From: Bog-473 sp963704355
GTDB taxonomy: Bacteria; Actinomycetota; Acidimicrobiia; Acidimicrobiales; RAAP-2
Reading direction: 5' to 3'
Length of the DNA: 64,000 bases
Assembly (NCBI GenBank): GCA_963704355.1
Contig: OY969891.1
Location: forward strand, 496,001-560,000
The notes beneath the pieces were generated by a model, which searched no databases, was not told the DNA's origin, and saw only the letters and a program-made list of their open reading frames with translations. Positions 8,061 to 17,228 of the stretch are shown piece after piece (within the stretch, counting starts at the first letter, position 1; each line of letters starts with the position of its first letter). A program made the translations under genes and the position numbers.

Positions 8061-8716
8061 GACATTTCGAAGATGAGCCTCGTCGAACCCACGGTGACCT
8101 CGTCGCCGCTCGCGAGGAGCTGCTCGCGGACCGGGGCCCCGTTGACCCTGGTCCCGTTCGTGGATCCCAGGTCGGTGACGAAGACGCCGTCGCCCTTCCG
8201 GCGCAGTTCGGCATGGCGCCGGCTCACGTTCGAGTCGGGCAGGACGACATCGCACTCGGGCAGGCGGCCGATGACCAGGGCGTGGTCCGAGCCGACGGCG
8301 ACCCGGCGCCCGTCCGGAAGGACGAGCTCGGCCAAGAAGCCCCCGTCCTCGCTCTGGTGGACGTCGGCGGTCACCGTAAAACGGCCCGGCTTGAGGTTGG
8401 ACCCCTCGAAGATCTCGACCTCCACAGGCCCGACGAACGAGTAGCCCTCGATCCGAGCGTGCTCCCGGGCGGCGTCGGACAGCTCCCGGGAGAGGGCATC
8501 GATGAAGTTGGCAAAACGGCTGACGTCCGCCGGCGACAGGGTCACGGCGAATGCATTCGGCGCGATGAGCCCTCGTACCCCCACCCGTCGGTGCAGGTCC
8601 ATCTCGCGCGTCAACCTCCGGCCGATCTCGACCGGTTGGAGGTTGCTTCGAAATGGCTTGGCCAACGTTCCCTCCACGAGCCGCTCGAGGCGCTCCTCAA
8701 ACTGCTGGAGTCCCAT
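8057..8716 (-). CDS. fhaA: FHA-domain protein FhaA
   Basis: 219 residues. The N-terminal domain (about 1-125) starts MGLQQFEERLERLVEG and matches the DUF3662 domain found only in FhaA proteins. The C-terminal FHA domain holds Arg151, Ser165, His168 and Asn187 in GSTNGT. In mycobacteria FhaA binds phosphorylated MurJ-associated pseudokinase and CwlM and restrains peptidoglycan synthesis. The linker between the domains is short compared with the long repeat-rich linker of the mycobacterial protein. The frame is open to 8791 but the ATG at 8716 fits the family start. It is the first gene of fhaA-fhaB-pstP-pknB, with tRNA-Leu about 135 bases upstream on the other strand. Confidence 0.9.
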   Translation of the reverse strand: MGLQQFEERLERLVEGTLAKPFRSNLQPVEIGRRLTREMDLHRRVGVRGLIAPNAFAVTLSPADVSRFANFIDALSRELSDAAREHARIEGYSFVGPVEVEIFEGSNLKPGRFTVTADVHQSEDGGFLAELVLPDGRRVAVGSDHALVIGRLPECDVVLPDSNVSRRHAELRRKGDGVFVTDLGSTNGTRVNGAPVREQLLASGDEVTVGSTRLIFEMS

Positions 8717-8851
8717 GGTCCTTGAAACAATACCGGCCCCGTGCGCTGGAGAGGGACTCGGCAGGCGTCTGACCTGGTCACCTGCATTCAAAATCAGCCT
8801 CAGGGCTGATCTGGGTCGCCCTCGGCACCGACTACTGTTGTCGGGTCACTC

Positions 8852-8935
<84 letters not shown>

Positions 8936-9004
8936 CCGACGCGAGCGCACCCCTGAGCGGCGCCGCACTCGTGAGGATCCGGTCTCACCGGGCCGAGGAG
9001 CCGA

Positions 9005-10813
9005 TCAGTACGTGACGGTGAAATCCTCCTTGGCCTCGTGCCCGGCCGACAAGTGAATCTCCACGGATGACGAGGTGGACTGGGTCAACTCGGTCGAACC
9101 GTAGACGTCGACGAAGCCCCGCACCCACCAGGTCCCCGGCGCCAGCAACAGCGTGTAGGCGCCGCCCGACTCCGCGTAGGCGTCCTGCTCACCCTGGCAC
9201 GTCGTGCCGCTCGGGAGTGTCGTGCAGGCCTGGACACCTGCCTCGGCACCGCCGGTCGGGGCCCCGATGACGTCGACCGTCCCGATCACGGCGCCCTGGG
9301 TCGGCGTTGCGTAGGCCACGGTCAGGTTCTTGGTCGCCGTCTTGGCCGAGACGATGGTCACCGAAGTTGACGTATGGCTGACCACCGAGCCAAAGACATC
9401 CTGGTAGCCGGGATAGAGCAGCCATGAACCCGCAGTCAGGGTCGGCAGCGAATAGAGGTTGAACGTGGCTGTGGCCTGGGGGGGCCCGGCGTAGCCGGCC
9501 GGCGGTTTCTCGGCCGGATGCCTGGTGTTGACCTGGGTGCGGTCCGCGGGCCCGTATCCGTACCCACCCGGCCCCGAGTACTCGCTCACGCATTCGGGCG
9601 CGGCGATCGCCCCGCTCCAGGGTTCCGACTTCGGGCAGGCAAGCACGGTGTAGCTCGTGATGCTCACGCCGGCGGGGAGCCCGCTGACCGTGATGGTGCC
9701 CGTCGCCGTGCCGGGCACGCGGTACCGGTCCGTGAGGTCTTGCTCAGCGGAGTGACCCGAAGTCAGGGCCACGGTCACCGCCGGCCCATCGACCGCATTG
9801 TCGTAGGGAGCCGCCAGGTAGAAGCCCTTCACGAACCAGGTCCCCGCGGGGAGGATCAGGCCGTACTCACCATTCGGGACGCCGTAGACCACCTGGCACG
9901 GGGTTCCGCCTTTCGGGCACGCCGAGACGCCCAGATCGTCGGAGAACCCGGCCGGCGCATCCGTCACGGTCACGGTACCGCTCAGGAACGCCTGACCGGG
10001 CTGGAGGAACTTCGTGGTCAGGTTCAAAGTGGTGGTTTGCCCTCCCACCAGCGTGGCGGCGGTGCCGTCGTTCGGGTTCGGTGTGTTGCACGTGGACTCG
10101 GTGCAGAAGCTCGGGTACGCCGTCCAGGCACCCGGCGGCAGGCCGCTCACCGAGTAGGTGCCGACGGTCGCGCCGGGGGTCGACGGCGCCGCGTACCCGC
10201 TGACGCACGCGATCGGGATGGTGCCCCCGGTGTAGGGAGCGAAGGACGGGCAGAGGAGGACCTCGAACTGGGAGATGGTTTCTGACGTCGGTACTCCCGT
10301 GACCGTGATGGTGCCGGTGATCGCGGCGGGCTTCCGGTAGGGAACGGAGAGATTCAAGGTGACCGTCTTACCCGTGGTGACCGTGACCACGTGGGTCCCG
10401 CCCAGGAAGGCGCCGCCGAAGGCGTTGTTCTCGTAAAAGCCGGCAGCCTTGTACTTGCCCGCATCGAGGGTGAGCGTGTAAGTCCCGTCCTCGCTCAAGG
10501 CGTACTGCGGATTGGCGCACAACTGGCCCGCTGCTCCGGTGTCGGGGCACACTCCCGCTCCGAGGTAGGCGGGCTGGAAGCCGCTCGGGGCGTTGGTGAC
10601 CGTCACGCTCCCCGTGACGGTGCCGGGCCCGCACGGCGAGGACGAGGCGCCGACGGTGCTCGCCGAGCTCCCGCAGGTCGCCGGGGACGCGGGCTGATCG
10701 CGCAAGACGTGGACCGCGTCGCCGGAGGCAGCTTGGGGGAGAACAATGATGGACAACACCAAGCTCGCCAGCGCGATGAACCCGATGTGTACCTTCTTGG
10801 GCCAAGGCTTCAC
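9005..10813 (-). CDS. Secreted protein of five alternating beta-sandwich-like repeats
   Basis: 602 residues. A signal peptide is clear: KK, a hydrophobic stretch at about 10-29, and an Ala-Ser-Gly cleavage region near 28-31. The mature protein is five repeats of about 90-135 residues in the order A-B-A-B-A, at about 65-160, 164-271, 276-366, 369-503 and 508-602. Each begins G-(T/S)-(V/I)-T-V-(T/S)-x-(A/L/V)-P and ends with a strand of form (N/D)LT-x-x-(Y/F). Type A units carry a (Y)xLxLxAGxWxVxGF motif, type B units a CPS/CPK strand and an (A)W-x-(L/A)YP motif. Most units carry a Cys pair, which suggests disulphides. The pattern recalls carboxypeptidase-regulatory or CNA-B-like folds, but I do not recognise the family. 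There is no C-terminal anchor. Confidence 0.75.
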   Translation of the reverse strand: MKPWPKKVHIGFIALASLVLSIIVLPQAASGDAVHVLRDQPASPATCGSSASTVGASSSPCGPGTVTGSVTVTNAPSGFQPAYLGAGVCPDTGAAGQLCANPQYALSEDGTYTLTLDAGKYKAAGFYENNAFGGAFLGGTHVVTVTTGKTVTLNLSVPYRKPAAITGTITVTGVPTSETISQFEVLLCPSFAPYTGGTIPIACVSGYAAPSTPGATVGTYSVSGLPPGAWTAYPSFCTESTCNTPNPNDGTAATLVGGQTTTLNLTTKFLQPGQAFLSGTVTVTDAPAGFSDDLGVSACPKGGTPCQVVYGVPNGEYGLILPAGTWFVKGFYLAAPYDNAVDGPAVTVALTSGHSAEQDLTDRYRVPGTATGTITVSGLPAGVSITSYTVLACPKSEPWSGAIAAPECVSEYSGPGGYGYGPADRTQVNTRHPAEKPPAGYAGPPQATATFNLYSLPTLTAGSWLLYPGYQDVFGSVVSHTSTSVTIVSAKTATKNLTVAYATPTQGAVIGTVDVIGAPTGGAEAGVQACTTLPSGTTCQGEQDAYAESGGAYTLLLAPGTWWVRGFVDVYGSTELTQSTSSSVEIHLSAGHEAKEDFTVTY

Positions 10814-10897
10814 CGCTCTACCTCCTGTCGCCGAAGGGACTGCCAGCCCTTTTGGCAGACCATATCTCCGCCGCGGGAGCGAGGCTCGGAAGTTCGA

Positions 10898-12064
10898 TCA
10901 GAGGCGGTAGAGCTTGGCGGCGTTCTCGCCGAGGATCTTGCGCTGGTTCTCGGGGGTCAGCGTGGACATCTTCTCGGCCACCGTGTCCAACGGCTTGGGG
11001 TACAGGCAAGTCGGGTGGGGGAAGTCCGTCTCGAAGAGGATGCTGTCCGCGCCGACCGACTCGACCAGGGCGGGCACGTTGTTCTTCTCGAACCAGAAGG
11101 TGGCGTAGAGGTTCCGGCGGAAGTACTCGGACGGGAGCATCGAGAGCTTTTCGAGTTGCTTCGGGGCGTTCTCCGACATCTCGTAGTCGAGCGCCTCGAG
11201 GATGAAGGGGACCCAGCCGACGCCGCTCTCGACCGAGACCATCTTGAGCGCGGGGTACCGGTCGAGCATGCCGCTCAAGATGATGTTGGTCACGACGCGG
11301 GCGTTGCCGATGAACAGCAACGTCCCCCCGATGGCCAGCTTCGTGTCCTCGTCCTGGGACTCCCAGGGGTAGGTGCCGAAGTAGGTCATGGTGGTGAGGC
11401 TGGCACCGATGTGGAAGTGGACCGGCAGCTGCTGGTCGGCGCACACCTCCCAGAGCGGGTCCCAGGCCCGGCTGGCCAGGTCGGGGCCGCCGACGTCGTT
11501 GGGGTCCGAGGTGATGTTGACGCCGCGCATGTCCATCGATGCGACGCGCGTCGCCTCGGCCACGGCGGCCTCGACGTCCCAGGCCGGGAGCACCGGCATG
11601 GGCATGAGGCGGCCGCCCGACGCGGCCTGCACGTCGGCCATGGCGTCGTTGTAGATCTGCACGCACGCCAGGCGGAGCTCGGGGTCCTTCACCACGTCGG
11701 AGATGCCCTGGCCGCCGAGGCCGATGGAGCTGGGAAAGCACACCTGGGCGTAGATGCCCGAGTCGTCCATGACGTCGATGCGTGCCTTGATGTCGAAGGC
11801 GCCGAGGTGGATCTGGTCCTGGGTCCACTCGAAGAGCGCCTCGGCGGCGCGGCCCTTGCCGCCCTCGCGATCGATCACCCCGCCGCCACCGGCGAAACCG
11901 AGCTCGGCGCCGTCGACGTACCACATCGGCTTGCCCTCGACCTCGACGACGTGGGGCACGCGGTCCTTGTACTTGGCCGGGGCCCGCTTGGTCCAGAGGT
12001 CGTGGGCCTCGGTCAGGTGGGTGTCCGCGTCGATCACCCGCAACCCGTCGAGTGCTAGAGCCAT
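10898..12064 (-). CDS. Amidohydrolase family 2 (metal-dependent TIM-barrel hydrolase/decarboxylase)
   Basis: 388 residues. The first strand ends in DADTH (12-16), the metal-binding start of the amidohydrolase_2 family, and the C-terminal part has FETDFPHP, which carries the conserved Asp of the last strand. The family includes 2-amino-3-carboxymuconate-semialdehyde and gamma-resorcylate decarboxylases and many uncharacterised actinobacterial enzymes encoded near acyl-CoA genes. The substrate is unknown. The ATG at 12064 has a GGGGAGG ribosome site just upstream. A short palindrome lies 50-67 bases upstream of the start. The mmsA gene ends 132 bases further upstream on the same strand. Confidence 0.8.
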   Translation of the reverse strand: MALALDGLRVIDADTHLTEAHDLWTKRAPAKYKDRVPHVVEVEGKPMWYVDGAELGFAGGGGVIDREGGKGRAAEALFEWTQDQIHLGAFDIKARIDVMDDSGIYAQVCFPSSIGLGGQGISDVVKDPELRLACVQIYNDAMADVQAASGGRLMPMPVLPAWDVEAAVAEATRVASMDMRGVNITSDPNDVGGPDLASRAWDPLWEVCADQQLPVHFHIGASLTTMTYFGTYPWESQDEDTKLAIGGTLLFIGNARVVTNIILSGMLDRYPALKMVSVESGVGWVPFILEALDYEMSENAPKQLEKLSMLPSEYFRRNLYATFWFEKNNVPALVESVGADSILFETDFPHPTCLYPKPLDTVAEKMSTLTPENQRKILGENAAKLYRL

Positions 12065-12113
12065 CTGTGCCTCCCCGAGCTAAGACATCCAACCAGTCGA
12101 TCTCGTTCTCGAT

Positions 12114-12131
12114 TTCGACGTTGATGTCGAA
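12114..12131. promoter_or_regulatory. Palindrome upstream of the amidohydrolase gene
   Basis: TTCGAC at 12114-12119 and GTCGAA at 12126-12131 form a perfect inverted repeat with a six-base spacer, 50-67 bases ahead of the amidohydrolase start. The size and place fit a dimeric repressor operator of TetR or GntR type. No regulator gene is adjacent. Confidence 0.35.
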
Positions 12132-12196
12132 TACACCCTACGGCCTGGGCTACGCCCTTGTCGGCGGGGTGGATGGCGGGGTGCGGCGCGGGATGT

Positions 12197-13678
12197 CTAG
12201 CGGGTGCGCGGAAAGCCGAGGTCGATCTCGCTGGTGGCGGGGTCGGGCCAGCGCGTCGTCACCACCTTGGGCCGCGTGTAGAAGCGGATGCCCTCGGGCC
12301 CGTACATCGCGCTGTCGCCGAAGAGCGACGCCTTCCAGCCCCCGAAGGAGTGGAAGCCGACGGGCACCGGGATGGCGACGTTGATGCCCACCATGCCCGC
12401 CGACACGTCGCGCTGGAAGCGCCGGGCGGCTCCGCCGTCCCTTGTGAACAGCGCGGTCCCGTTGCCGTAGGGGTTGGCGTTGAGCAGTGCCACGGCCTCG
12501 TCGTAGGTCGGCACGCGGACCACGCTGAGCACCGGGCCGAAGATCTCGTCGTCGTAGGCCGCCATGCCGGGCCGGACCTCGTCGAGCAGGGTGCAACCCA
12601 AGAAGAAGCCCTCGGGCCATTCGCCCCTGCCGTCGACGACCAGGCGGGCGCCTGCCGCTTCTGCCCCCTCAACGTAGGCACGGACCCGGTCCCGGTGCTC
12701 CGCCGTGACGAGCGGCCCCATCTGGGACTCGGGGTCATCGCCCGGGCCGATGACGACGCTCGGCACCCGCGCCGCGATGGCCTCGACGAGGGGATCGGCC
12801 ACGGACCCGACGGCGACGACCACCGAGACCGCCATGCATCGTTCGCCCGCCGAGCCGTAGCCGGCGGAGATGGCGGCATCGGCGGCGGCGCCGACGTCGG
12901 CGTCGGGGAGTACCACCATGTGGTTCTTCGCCCCACCGAGGGCTTGGACGCGCTTGCCGTGCTTGGCCCCGGTCTCGTAGATGTGCCGCGCGATCGGCGT
13001 GCTGCCGACGAAGGACACAGCGGCGACACCCGGATGGGCCAGGAGCGCCTCGACGGCCTCGGCGTCACCGTTGACGACGTTGAGCACCCCGTCAGGCACG
13101 CCGGCTTCGCGGGCCAGTTCGGCCACGAGGAGCGAGGCCGAGGGATCCTTCTCCGAGGGCTTGAGCACGAAGGCGTTGCCGCAGGCGAGGGCGTTGGCCA
13201 GCATCCAGAGGGGGACCATGACCGGGAAATTGAACGGCGTAATACCCGCCACCACGCCGAGCGGCTCCAAGACGGTGTGCACATCGACGCCGGTCGAGAC
13301 CTCGGTCGAGTGCGCGCCCTTCAACAGGTGCGGGATCCCGCAGGCGAACTCGATGTTCTCGAGCCCGCGGGCCACCTCGCCTGCCGCATCGCTGCGCACC
13401 TTCCCGTGCTCGGACGTGACGGCGGCGGCCAGGTCGGCCGAGGCCCGTGCGACCAGGTCGCGAAAGCGGAAGAGAACCGCCGCCCGCGCGCTGAGCGAGC
13501 CGGCGCCCCACTCGGCCGCGGCCTCGGTGGCGACGTCGACGGCGGTGGCGACCTCCTCCGCCGAGGCCAGGGGGACCTGCGCCGTCTGGATGCCGCGGGC
13601 CGGGTCGTAGACAGGGCCGACGCGCCCCGAGGTGCCGGGGACGGACTTCCCCCCTATGAAGTGCTCCAGGTCACGCAT
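12197..13678 (-). CDS. mmsA: Methylmalonate-semialdehyde dehydrogenase (CoA-acylating)
   Basis: 493 residues, the usual length. The aldehyde dehydrogenase core is complete: Asn150 in TPFNFP, the nucleotide-binding KPSEKDP, and the nucleophile Cys281 in GSAGERCMAVS. GERCMA in place of the general GQ-x-C signature is typical of the CoA-dependent MMSDH group. The enzyme converts methylmalonate semialdehyde to propionyl-CoA in valine and inositol breakdown. The frame is open to 13780 but the ATG at 13678 (MRDLEHFIGG) matches the family start. An imperfect inverted repeat lies about 40-85 bases upstream of it. No other valine or inositol catabolic genes adjoin it. Confidence 0.88.
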   Translation of the reverse strand: MRDLEHFIGGKSVPGTSGRVGPVYDPARGIQTAQVPLASAEEVATAVDVATEAAAEWGAGSLSARAAVLFRFRDLVARASADLAAAVTSEHGKVRSDAAGEVARGLENIEFACGIPHLLKGAHSTEVSTGVDVHTVLEPLGVVAGITPFNFPVMVPLWMLANALACGNAFVLKPSEKDPSASLLVAELAREAGVPDGVLNVVNGDAEAVEALLAHPGVAAVSFVGSTPIARHIYETGAKHGKRVQALGGAKNHMVVLPDADVGAAADAAISAGYGSAGERCMAVSVVVAVGSVADPLVEAIAARVPSVVIGPGDDPESQMGPLVTAEHRDRVRAYVEGAEAAGARLVVDGRGEWPEGFFLGCTLLDEVRPGMAAYDDEIFGPVLSVVRVPTYDEAVALLNANPYGNGTALFTRDGGAARRFQRDVSAGMVGINVAIPVPVGFHSFGGWKASLFGDSAMYGPEGIRFYTRPKVVTTRWPDPATSEIDLGFPRTR

Positions 13679-13716
13679 GGGCTCGATCCTCCCACCGTCG
13701 GAGAGAGCCGGCGTGA

Positions 13717-13762
13717 TGTCTCTGGAAACCGTAAACAGGTTGGTGCATGGTTTCCGGGGACA
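13717..13762. repeat. 46-bp inverted repeat containing dispersed element copy 2
   Basis: TGTCTCTGGAAACC (13717-13730) and GGTTTCCGGGGACA (13749-13762) are inverted copies with 12 of 14 bases matching, separated by 18 bases. The left arm and following bases to 13743 match 2713-2739 at 24 of 27 positions. The unit begins TGT and ends ACA, like the joined ends of an insertion sequence or a minimal MITE. Being about 40-85 bases upstream of mmsA it could also be an operator. Confidence 0.55.
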
Positions 13763-13798
13763 CTCGGCGATCCCGACCAAGATCAGGCTGGCGGCGGA

Positions 13799-15634
13799 TC
13801 AGCTGACGGGTTCCGGCTCGTGGATTAGCTTCGCCAGCTCCTCGGTGACCATGCGCTCGTGCTCGTCGAGGTCGCGGCGGGCCGCACGTGGGCTCCAGCG
13901 GCCGCGCATGGTGAAGACGAGGATGGCGAAGATCACCATCCCGATGAGGCAGACCGTCCACCAGCGCTTCCACTCCCCCGGAGCGGTCTTCTGCGCCGGC
14001 ACCAGCTTCTGCTCCACCACCAGCAGGTTGGCCAGGTCCGGGGAGTGCGTCGCCACCCCGGCGATCTGGGCCTGTGTCACCGGCTTGCCGTTTTGTATGT
14101 CGAGCGCGAGCGGGTTGAAAGCTTCCAGGCCCTGGACCTGGGGATTCGACAGGCCGCCGGCGGCGGTGATCGCCTTCAACAGGTTGCCGGTGCTGTTGCA
14201 CGCGCTCAGGATCGTGGCCAAAGTCTGCGGGCCCGGTTGACCCGTCTTCTGCAGATTGGTGATGACGGTCGTCGGCGCGGGTGTCGGACTGCACTTCAAC
14301 GCGGTCGTGTTCGGCGCGTAGGGCTGGGCGGCCTGGATCGCCTGCAGCGCGGTCGCCGATGTCTGGTTGTCCACCAGGACGGTCGAAGTGGTGATCACGT
14401 ACGGCAGGACCAGGAACGACAGTGCGACGGTGATGCGCAGGATCCACCCCCACACCGCCAGGCCCGACGCGGTGAGGGCGGGGTTGTGCGACTCGACCTG
14501 CTCGGTGTAGTTGGCCATCCAGGGGGCGTAGGCCAGCGAGATCGAGACCGCCAAAAGCACGATCACCAGGACGTTGGAGTAGTACCCGGTGTGGGGATTA
14601 TCGGTCTGCCTTATGAGGAACAACATCATCACGATGGCGCAGGCCGCCCCGAACAACATGAATGGTTTGCGTACCCGCGCCCAGTCCGACAGGACACCCG
14701 CCACGACGAGTCCGATGGAGAGGGATGCGGCCAGCCACACGTTGATGCCATTGGCATCGGGAGTGGACCGGTTGAAGATGACGACCCAGTAGATGGTGAG
14801 CACGCTGACCGATGCGTAGTAGAAGAGCAGGAACACCGAGATGGCGATCGACGACGAAACCAGGTCGATCTTCATCATGGAACGGATCGGATGCCTCGTT
14901 GCACGCTCCACGTCGATGCCCTTGGCGCGGGCCTCGACAAGTGCGCGCTCGCGCTCGGTCACCATGAGCTGGTCGCGCAGTTGCGGGGACAACTCGCGCA
15001 GGAAAAAGAAAGCGATGACGACGACGCCCAGGCAAACGAGACCGGAGATGATGAATTGGTCCTGCCACGGCGCGAGATGGGTGAGCGTGTGCGTCGCCAC
15101 CACGCTCGCGCACAGGGCCCCCATCGTGGGGCCGAGGGCCCAGAAACCCATCGCGGCCCCACGCCCCATCTGCGGAGAGAAGTCGCGCATCAGTGCCGGG
15201 GTCGAGACCAGGATCACGCCTTCGACGAAGCCGATGACGCAGTACGAGGCGGCGAACCAGAATTTGTCAGAGATGTGGGGTATGGCGAAGAGCTGGATCA
15301 GCGCGACGAGCAAGGTGCCGTAGATCGTCAGGTTGGCCCGGCCGATCTTGTCGGAGAGACCGCCGATGAACGCGCTGAACGCCCCGATCGCGTTGGAGAC
15401 GACGAGCAGGTAGAGGAAGTATTGGAACGACATGTGGTAGTAGGGCAGCAGCAGCGGCGTCACCGCCCCCTCCACGTAGTAGAGGTAATAGAGCATGATC
15501 GTCGTGAGCACGACGATCGCCAGGTACCCGAGCCGCGGCAGCGTGTCCGGGTAGCGGTACAGCTGTCGCCGCCAGAGCGCGTTCCCCAACCCCCCGCGCG
15601 TCGGGACCGGCGCTGTCGCCGCCGTCGTGGTCAT
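13799..15634 (-). CDS. MFS transporter with a large extracytoplasmic loop near the C-terminus
   Basis: 611 residues, about 200 longer than a plain 12-helix MFS protein. Motif A is present as GGLSDKIGRAN at 91-101 between helices 2 and 3, and further hydrophobic segments follow. Two additions stand out: a charged central loop after the sixth helix, as usual, and a hydrophilic segment of roughly 140 residues between the last two helices (about 410-553) rich in Ala, Gln, Thr and Asn with a pair of Cys. The substrate is unknown. The start ATG at 15634 has GGGGATCGAGG ahead of it; the frame is open upstream but overlaps the control region of the divergent WS/DGAT gene. Confidence 0.8.
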   Translation of the reverse strand: MTTTAATAPVPTRGGLGNALWRRQLYRYPDTLPRLGYLAIVVLTTIMLYYLYYVEGAVTPLLLPYYHMSFQYFLYLLVVSNAIGAFSAFIGGLSDKIGRANLTIYGTLLVALIQLFAIPHISDKFWFAASYCVIGFVEGVILVSTPALMRDFSPQMGRGAAMGFWALGPTMGALCASVVATHTLTHLAPWQDQFIISGLVCLGVVVIAFFFLRELSPQLRDQLMVTERERALVEARAKGIDVERATRHPIRSMMKIDLVSSSIAISVFLLFYYASVSVLTIYWVVIFNRSTPDANGINVWLAASLSIGLVVAGVLSDWARVRKPFMLFGAACAIVMMLFLIRQTDNPHTGYYSNVLVIVLLAVSISLAYAPWMANYTEQVESHNPALTASGLAVWGWILRITVALSFLVLPYVITTSTVLVDNQTSATALQAIQAAQPYAPNTTALKCSPTPAPTTVITNLQKTGQPGPQTLATILSACNSTGNLLKAITAAGGLSNPQVQGLEAFNPLALDIQNGKPVTQAQIAGVATHSPDLANLLVVEQKLVPAQKTAPGEWKRWWTVCLIGMVIFAILVFTMRGRWSPRAARRDLDEHERMVTEELAKLIHEPEPVS

Positions 15635-15698
15635 CCTCGATCCCCTTTCCCGCTCATTCCCGTTCCCGATGCTAGGGCCAGGGCCCGTCCGGGCTGAA

Positions 15699-15713
15699 GG
15701 GACTTTCGCCTCT
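15699..15713 (+). promoter_or_regulatory. DevR/DosR-like box upstream of the WS/DGAT gene
   Basis: GGGACTTTCGCCTCT matches the mycobacterial DosR motif GGGACTTNNGNCCCT at 11 of 12 defined positions. It lies 99 bases upstream of the WS/DGAT ATG and 65 bases upstream of the divergent MFS start. A weaker half-site GGGAC recurs at 15735. A DevS/DevR-like pair is encoded directly downstream of the WS/DGAT gene. Confidence 0.5.
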
Positions 15714-15797
15714 GGCGGCGGCGGTGATGGAATCGGGACCTTCCGGCACTGGAAACGACGGCCGCCTCCGCTCAGACTTGCGGCAAAGGGAGGCCGC

Positions 15798-17204
15798 ATG
15801 GGAGACAACGGAAGGGCCTCGCGGACCGTGGACATTATGAGCGGCTCGGACGCGCTGCTCTGGACCATCAGCACGGATCCGGTCATGCGCCCGACGATCG
15901 TGGCCGTGTTGATGCTGGCTGAGACCCCTCCCTGGCGGGAGGTCCGCACGCGGATCGACGGCCTCACGGAGTCATTGCCGCGCTTGCGCTCGCGAGCACA
16001 AGCGCGCGGCCCCGGCAGGGCGAGGGCGCGTTTCGTGCCGGACGAGTCCTTCGACCTCGACGTCCACCTCCGTCGCGTGCGCCTGGCGGAGCCCGGCGGC
16101 CGGCGCTGGGTGCTCGATCTGGCCCAGACCATGGCCACCAGTGGCTTCGACCCGGCGTTGCCCCTGTGGGAGGCGACCATGGTGGAGGGCCTGGTGGGCG
16201 GTGGAGCCGCCATCGTCATGAAGGTCCATCACGCACTGATCGACGGGGTCGGCGGTCTGGCGGCGCTGGGCGCACTCTTCGACCCCGCGGCCGGCGGCGA
16301 CGCGACCGAGGCGGCGTCTCCGGCGATGAACGTGGGCGGAACCGACTCGGTGGACGAGGTGGAGGGGGCCACGGGGGCCGGGGTCATCACCCGGCTCCAC
16401 CCGGGCGACCTCCCGGCGGCGGTGCGGTTCGTCGACGACGCCCTCGACTCCGTCCGGCATCCCATCCGGACGCTGGGCCGGATGGCGGCGGTCGGCGCGT
16501 CGGTGGCTCGGCTGATGGCGCCGGCAGGCCGGCCCATCTCGCCGATCCTGCACGACCGCGGCTTCCGGCGCCACGTGGAAGCCCTCGACTTCTCGCTCAC
16601 CTCGTTACAACAGGCTGCGCACGCCTGGGGCGGCACGGTCAACGACGTCTTCGTTGCGTCGGTCGTCCGGGGCCTCGCGCTCTACCACGAGCAGCACGGT
16701 GCGCCGAGCACGGGCTTCCGCGTCCTGATGCCCGTCAGCGTGCGCCACCCCGGCGACCGAGCCGCCGGCAACCACTTCGTCCCAGCTCGCTTCGTCATCC
16801 CGGTTCGGGCCGATCTGGCCGAGTGCGTCGCCGAGGTGCGCCGGCTCACGGGGTCGTGGAAGAACGCACCCGGACTCGTGTTGAGCGACGTGCTCGCCAA
16901 TGGTCTGAGCGCACTGCCCGCGCCGATGGCACGCAGCGTGTGGGGATCGATGCTGCTGGGCAACGACTTCTGCATCACGAACGTTCCGGGGCCACCGTTC
17001 GAGGTCTCTGTAGCCGGAGCCGCTGTCGAGGGCATCTACGCCGTCTCGCCGCCGTCCGGCGCCGCTTTCAACGTGTCGCTGGTGTCCGCGGCCGACCGCG
17101 CCTGCGTCACCATCACGGCGGACACCGCTGCGGTACCCGACAGTGCGAAGCTGGCCGGCTGCGTCGACGACGGCTTTGCCGAGGTCTGCTCGGTCCGCGC
17201 CTGA
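15798..17204 (+). CDS. Wax ester synthase / diacylglycerol acyltransferase (WS/DGAT)
   Basis: 468 residues, the normal size for bacterial WS/DGAT. The catalytic HHxxxDG motif is HHALIDG at 144-150, and the family's second block (the ND-x-x-x-A stretch, here VNDVFVASVVRGLALY) follows, as do the PLW motif near 122-124 and a C-terminal NVPGPP motif. These enzymes acylate diacylglycerol or fatty alcohols with acyl-CoA at the membrane to make storage triacylglycerol or wax esters. The ATG at 15798 is chosen for the AGGGAGG ribosome site 5-11 bases upstream; the frame is open to 15627. A DevR-like box lies upstream and a DevS-like kinase gene converges from the other side. Confidence 0.9.
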   Translation: MGDNGRASRTVDIMSGSDALLWTISTDPVMRPTIVAVLMLAETPPWREVRTRIDGLTESLPRLRSRAQARGPGRARARFVPDESFDLDVHLRRVRLAEPGGRRWVLDLAQTMATSGFDPALPLWEATMVEGLVGGGAAIVMKVHHALIDGVGGLAALGALFDPAAGGDATEAASPAMNVGGTDSVDEVEGATGAGVITRLHPGDLPAAVRFVDDALDSVRHPIRTLGRMAAVGASVARLMAPAGRPISPILHDRGFRRHVEALDFSLTSLQQAAHAWGGTVNDVFVASVVRGLALYHEQHGAPSTGFRVLMPVSVRHPGDRAAGNHFVPARFVIPVRADLAECVAEVRRLTGSWKNAPGLVLSDVLANGLSALPAPMARSVWGSMLLGNDFCITNVPGPPFEVSVAGAAVEGIYAVSPPSGAAFNVSLVSAADRACVTITADTAAVPDSAKLAGCVDDGFAEVCSVRA

Positions 17205-17228
17205 CCGCCGGCCGAGAGGTCCCGATCG

